The notes under the pieces are model-generated. The model saw nothing but the letters and a program-made list of their open reading frames with translations. It did not search any database and had not been told where the DNA came from. Below are positions 61,128 to 64,000 of a stretch of DNA of 64,000 nucleotides, piece by piece. The translations under genes and the position numbers were made by a program. Each line of letters opens with the position of its first letter. The first letter of the stretch is position 1. Source of the stretch: an uncultured Eubacteriales bacterium (GTDB taxonomy: Bacteria; Bacillota; Clostridia; Lachnospirales; Lachnospiraceae); NCBI GenBank assembly GCA_949283695.1, contig CASDTX010000046.1, positions 227,603 through 291,602 of the forward strand, in the 5' to 3' direction.

Positions 61128-61688
61128 ATGATAGATCGGGAGAAGATAGAGCAGGCGGTCCGGCTGATGCTGGAAGGCATTGGGGAAGATACAGAGCGGG
61201 AGGGACTTCGGAACACCCCTGCGCGGATCGCACGGATGTGTGAGGAACTGTACGGCGGGATGGATGAGGATGCAGGGGTCCATCTCTCCAGAATGTTTTC
61301 TGCACAGAGCAGTGACATGGTTATTGAGAAGGACATTACGTTTTATTCCATGTGTGAACACCACATTCTTCCATTCTATGGGAAAGCGCATATTGCTTAC
61401 ATTCCAGACGGCAAGGTGGTAGGGCTGAGCAAGCTTGCGCGTACAGTGGAAGTATTCGCGAGACGGCTGCAGCTTCAGGAGCAGCTTACGGGACAGATTG
61501 CAGATGCTCTGATGGAGCATATGAAGCCCAAAGGAGTCCTGGTGATGATTGAGGCAGAACATATGTGTATGACGATGCGGGGAATCAAGAAACCGGGAAG
61601 TCAGACGGTAACACTGGCCAAGCGGGGAGCCTTTCAGACGGATCCGGCTCTGGAAGAACGGTTTTTCCGCATGCTGGGAAGATCGTGA
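61128..61688 (+). CDS. folE: GTP cyclohydrolase I
   Basis: Converts GTP to 7,8-dihydroneopterin triphosphate, the first step of pterin synthesis. 186 residues from ATG 61128, the usual FolE length. Zinc and catalytic motifs are [19 protein letters not shown] and [36 protein letters not shown]-like helices complete the fold. ATG 61128 has AGAGGAG upstream. ATG 61056, overlapping folC by ATGA, would add 24 residues and cannot be excluded. Confidence 0.95.
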   Translation: MIDREKIEQAVRLMLEGIGEDTEREGLRNTPARIARMCEELYGGMDEDAGVHLSRMFSAQSSDMVIEKDITFYSMCEHHILPFYGKAHIAYIPDGKVVGLSKLARTVEVFARRLQLQEQLTGQIADALMEHMKPKGVLVMIEAEHMCMTMRGIKKPGSQTVTLAKRGAFQTDPALEERFFRMLGRS

Positions 61689-61699
61689 AGGGGGCTCTG

Positions 61700-62230
61700 A
61701 TGAAAAGAAGTGGAAGCCTTTTGGCAGCAGAGGAGAAAATGGACCGGGTAAATGCGGTTGTATCCCACCCGATCTATCGCGAATATTATCACCGTCTGGA
61801 GAAACTGGAGGCCGGAAGGAAATTCTGCCGTCACCAGATGAATCATCTTCTGGATGTGGCACGGATCGCTTATATCCGCAGTCTGGAACAGGATCTGGGG
61901 CTGAAGAAGGATCTGATCTATACAGCGGCTTTGCTTCATGATATCGGGAAATCTCAGCAGTATGAGAGAAAGATTCCCCATGAAACAGCGGGGGAGAAGA
62001 TCGCGCAGCAGATCTTGGAGAGCCTTCCGGAAGAAACTGCATTTTCCGAGGCAGAGAAGTGGACAATACTGACTGCGATCCGGGGCCACCGAAGGCTCCG
62101 GGAATGTCCGGATGTACTGGAACAGCTCCTTTATGAAAGTGACAAAGCATCCAGGATGTGCATGTCCTGTCCGGCGGAAGCGGAATGTGACTGGAGTGAA
62201 GAAAAGAAGAATATGGAGATAAAGATATGA
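61700..62230 (+). CDS. HD-domain phosphohydrolase in the folate operon
   Basis: 176-residue HD-superfamily protein. Metal ligands are visible in FCRHQMNHLLDVARIAYI, LLHDIGKSQQYE and HETAGEKIA, and the C-terminus holds three cysteines (CMSCPAEAEC). It lies 11 bases after folE and overlaps folP by ATGA, so it is firmly within the pathway operon. No Nudix-type dihydroneopterin triphosphate pyrophosphatase is encoded here, so this protein is a candidate for removing phosphates from the FolE product. That assignment is inference. ATG 61700 follows AAGGGGG. Confidence 0.82.
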   Translation: MKRSGSLLAAEEKMDRVNAVVSHPIYREYYHRLEKLEAGRKFCRHQMNHLLDVARIAYIRSLEQDLGLKKDLIYTAALLHDIGKSQQYERKIPHETAGEKIAQQILESLPEETAFSEAEKWTILTAIRGHRRLRECPDVLEQLLYESDKASRMCMSCPAEAECDWSEEKKNMEIKI

Positions 62231-63042
62231 TCATCGGCAGGAAAGAATTTGACACAGAACACCATACGTATCTCATGGGAATCCTGAACGTGACGCCGGA
62301 TTCCTTCTCTGACGGCGGCAGGTACAGCCGGCTGGACGCAGCTCTGGCTCATGCAGAGCTGCTGATCCAGGACGGCGCAGATCTTCTGGATGTGGGCGGA
62401 GAATCCACCAGACCGGGACACCGGCAGATTTCGGACGAGGAAGAAATTACAAGAGTTGTGCCGGTCATAGAGGCTTTGAAAAGGGAATTTGACGTGCCGG
62501 TATCAGTGGATACTTATAAAAGCCGTGTGGCTTCCGAAGCGCTTTCGGCGGGAGCGGATCTGATCAATGATATCTGGGGCCTGAAATATGATGAGAAAAT
62601 GGCTTCTGTGATCGCGGAAAGCGGTGCGGCCTGCTGTCTGATGCACAACAGAAATCATATGGCCTACCGTTCGTTTTTGTCAGAATTTATGGAAGATATG
62701 AGGGAATGCGTGAGACTTGCAGATGAGGCAGGGATCCGCCGGGACAGGATCATCCTGGATCCGGGAGTGGGCTTTGGAAAGACCTATGAGATGAATCTGG
62801 AGATCATTGACCGTCTGGAGATTCTTCATGAACTGGGACTGCCGGTTCTTCTCGGGACATCCAGAAAATCAGTGATCGGACTGACGCTGGATCTGCCTGT
62901 GGACCAGCGGGAAGAAGGCACGCTTGTGACCACGGTGTACGCTGTTCAGAAGGGGTGTGCCTTTGTCAGGGTCCATGATGTAAAGAAGAATAAACGGGCA
63001 GTGCAGATGACGGAAGCTCTGATGGGCAGACAGAAAGGATAA
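62227..63042 (+). CDS. folP: Dihydropteroate synthase
   Basis: 271-residue TIM-barrel enzyme joining p-aminobenzoate to the pterin pyrophosphate; target of sulfonamides. Motifs: MGILNVTPDSFSDGG, LLDVGGESTRPG, VSVDTYKS, INDIWG, DPGVGFGKT and GTSRKSVIG. Normal length. ATG overlaps the HD gene stop by 4 bases. The next gene starts 5 bases after its stop. Confidence 0.96.
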   Translation: MIIGRKEFDTEHHTYLMGILNVTPDSFSDGGRYSRLDAALAHAELLIQDGADLLDVGGESTRPGHRQISDEEEITRVVPVIEALKREFDVPVSVDTYKSRVASEALSAGADLINDIWGLKYDEKMASVIAESGAACCLMHNRNHMAYRSFLSEFMEDMRECVRLADEAGIRRDRIILDPGVGFGKTYEMNLEIIDRLEILHELGLPVLLGTSRKSVIGLTLDLPVDQREEGTLVTTVYAVQKGCAFVRVHDVKKNKRAVQMTEALMGRQKG

Positions 63043-63047
63043 CAGAG

Positions 63048-63908
63048 ATGACAGTGCCAACTGGAGACAAAATTAGAATAGAAGATCTGGAAGTATTTGC
63101 AAACCATGGAGTATTCCCAGAGGAAAATGTACTGGGGCAGAAATTCCTGGTCTCTGCCGTTCTCTATACAGATACGAGAAGAGCGGGGAAAACAGACGAT
63201 CTCGCGGCATCCATCCACTATGGAGAAGTGAGTGCGTTTATCGACGCTTACCTGCGGGAGCATACGTTCAAACTTCTGGAACGGGCGGCGGAGAGCCTGG
63301 CAGAGGAACTGCTGCTGCATACGCCGGGACTCAGGAAGATTCGGCTGGAGATCAAGAAACCTTGGGCACCGGTGAAGCTGCCGCTGAAAACAGTGAGCGT
63401 AGAGATCGAGCGGGCATGGCATACGGCGTATATTGCACTGGGCTCCAACATGGGCGACCGGGAGAGATACCTGAAGGATGCTGTGGCGGCTCTGGGAGAG
63501 ATCCGGGGATGCCGCGTGGAGAAAGTATCCGGGTTTATTGAAACGCCTCCTTATGGTGTGACAGACCAGGCAGACTTCCTAAACGGATGCCTGGAACTGA
63601 AGACACTGCTGTATCCGGAAGAACTCCTGGGAGAACTGAACAGGATTGAGAAAGAGGCAGGGAGAGAGCGGATCCGTCACTGGGGACCGAGGACACTGGA
63701 TCTGGATCTGATCTTTTATGATGATCTTGTTGTGGAAAATGAGAATCTGTGCATCCCGCATGTAGAGATGCATAAGAGGAAATTCGTGCTGGAGCCGCTC
63801 TCAGAGATCGCTCCTTACAAGCGCCATCCGGTCTATGGGAAGACGGTGCGGGAGATGCTGGTATCAGTTCAGCCATCTGCGTCAGAAGACGGATTTATGC
63901 TTGCATAA
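63048..63908 (+). CDS. FolB-FolK fusion: dihydroneopterin aldolase / HPPK
   Basis: 286-residue bifunctional enzyme. Residues 1-122 are dihydroneopterin aldolase (DLEVFANHGVFPEENVLGQKF, then LLERAAESLAEELL). Residues 125-286 are 6-hydroxymethyl-dihydropterin pyrophosphokinase (YIALGSNMGDRERYL, RHWGPRTLDLDLIFYDD). It supplies the pterin pyrophosphate for FolP. Fusions of this kind are common in Firmicutes. Start ATG 63048 with AAAGGATAACAG upstream. Last gene of the fol operon in the window. Confidence 0.95.
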   Translation: MTVPTGDKIRIEDLEVFANHGVFPEENVLGQKFLVSAVLYTDTRRAGKTDDLAASIHYGEVSAFIDAYLREHTFKLLERAAESLAEELLLHTPGLRKIRLEIKKPWAPVKLPLKTVSVEIERAWHTAYIALGSNMGDRERYLKDAVAALGEIRGCRVEKVSGFIETPPYGVTDQADFLNGCLELKTLLYPEELLGELNRIEKEAGRERIRHWGPRTLDLDLIFYDDLVVENENLCIPHVEMHKRKFVLEPLSEIAPYKRHPVYGKTVREMLVSVQPSASEDGFMLA

Positions 63909-64000
63909 GAATCCGGCGGCTGACAGGCAGATGTGCTGAGCGCCAGTTCATGAGCAAAGGAGCGGCGCAGCCGCAATTAGCACGTCAGTGCGGCTTTGCG
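63909..64000. other. Intergenic end region with structured repeat-like sequence
   Basis: No ORF. Read on the minus strand it contains CCGCACTGACGTGCTAA and GCGGCTGCGCCGC, similar to CCGCACTACGTGCTAA within the 16818-16901 element. It may be part of another dispersed palindromic copy cut by the window end. Confidence 0.35.

Noticed and set aside
61023-62276. 417-codon minus-strand frame opposite folE, the HD gene and the folP start
   Set aside because: Covers several conserved folate genes on the other strand and shows no recognisable domain.

Overview
The window looks like a chromosomal segment of an anaerobic Firmicute, most likely a gut Lachnospiraceae-type Clostridium (inference). The clues are AGGAGG-type ribosome binding sites, a CIRCE/HrcA-controlled hrcA-grpE-dnaK-dnaJ cluster, a trimeric NAD-linked [FeFe] hydrogenase (HydABC) with sensory hydrogenases beside it, and moderate G+C. 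No rRNA, tRNA, CRISPR array or prophage was seen.

Layout. 1-2.4 kb: a GlcNAc PTS permease (nagE) and cutC. 2.4-5.6 kb: a probably acquired block with a MarR regulator, a nitroreductase, an N-terminally truncated radical SAM protein and an Fpg/Nei-type DNA glycosylase, followed by a dispersed repeat and an IS66 transposase relic. 5.7-9 kb: a large membrane-anchored TIR protein with a predicted extracellular beta-propeller. 9-11.6 kb: nagA overlapping a CcdA-TlpA fusion. 11.7-16.7 kb (minus strand): a response regulator, histidine kinase and two-gene FtsX/MacB-like ABC exporter. 17-22.9 kb: a very large M14-like peptidase, a two-subunit 5-oxoproline transporter and pyroglutamyl peptidase, which together look like a peptide/pyroglutamate salvage operon. 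23-27.3 kb: polyamine ABC transporter, with an odd insert in PotA and a PotC-PotD fusion. 27.4-32.6 kb: heat-shock cluster. 32.8-39.3 kb: a YbaK deacylase, then an Opp/Dpp/Nik-type ABC transporter whose two ATPases are fused and whose lipoprotein gene overlaps a precorrin-2 dehydrogenase-like gene.

39.3-55.1 kb is a hydrogenase locus. A minus-strand operon encodes two DRTGG-like proteins, an RsbW-like ATPase, a divergent hydrogenase-like sensor and a PHP phosphoesterase. Divergently transcribed are hydC, a GHKL ATPase, a [2Fe-2S] protein, hydB and hydA, closed by a strong terminator. Further on lie a PAS-containing sensory hydrogenase and a SpoIIE-type phosphatase. These two are bracketed by two paralogous modules, each made of a response regulator, a histidine kinase and a membrane-anchored protein. 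I infer an H2/redox sensing and signalling system built around the bifurcating hydrogenase. An L,D-transpeptidase follows.

59.5-63.9 kb is a folate operon (folC, folE, an HD-domain protein, folP, folB-folK). It is preceded by a perfect 68-bp palindrome. Several palindromic elements, including a dispersed TAGCGTC...CAAGGG family that twice supplies a gene's stop codon, are scattered through the window.
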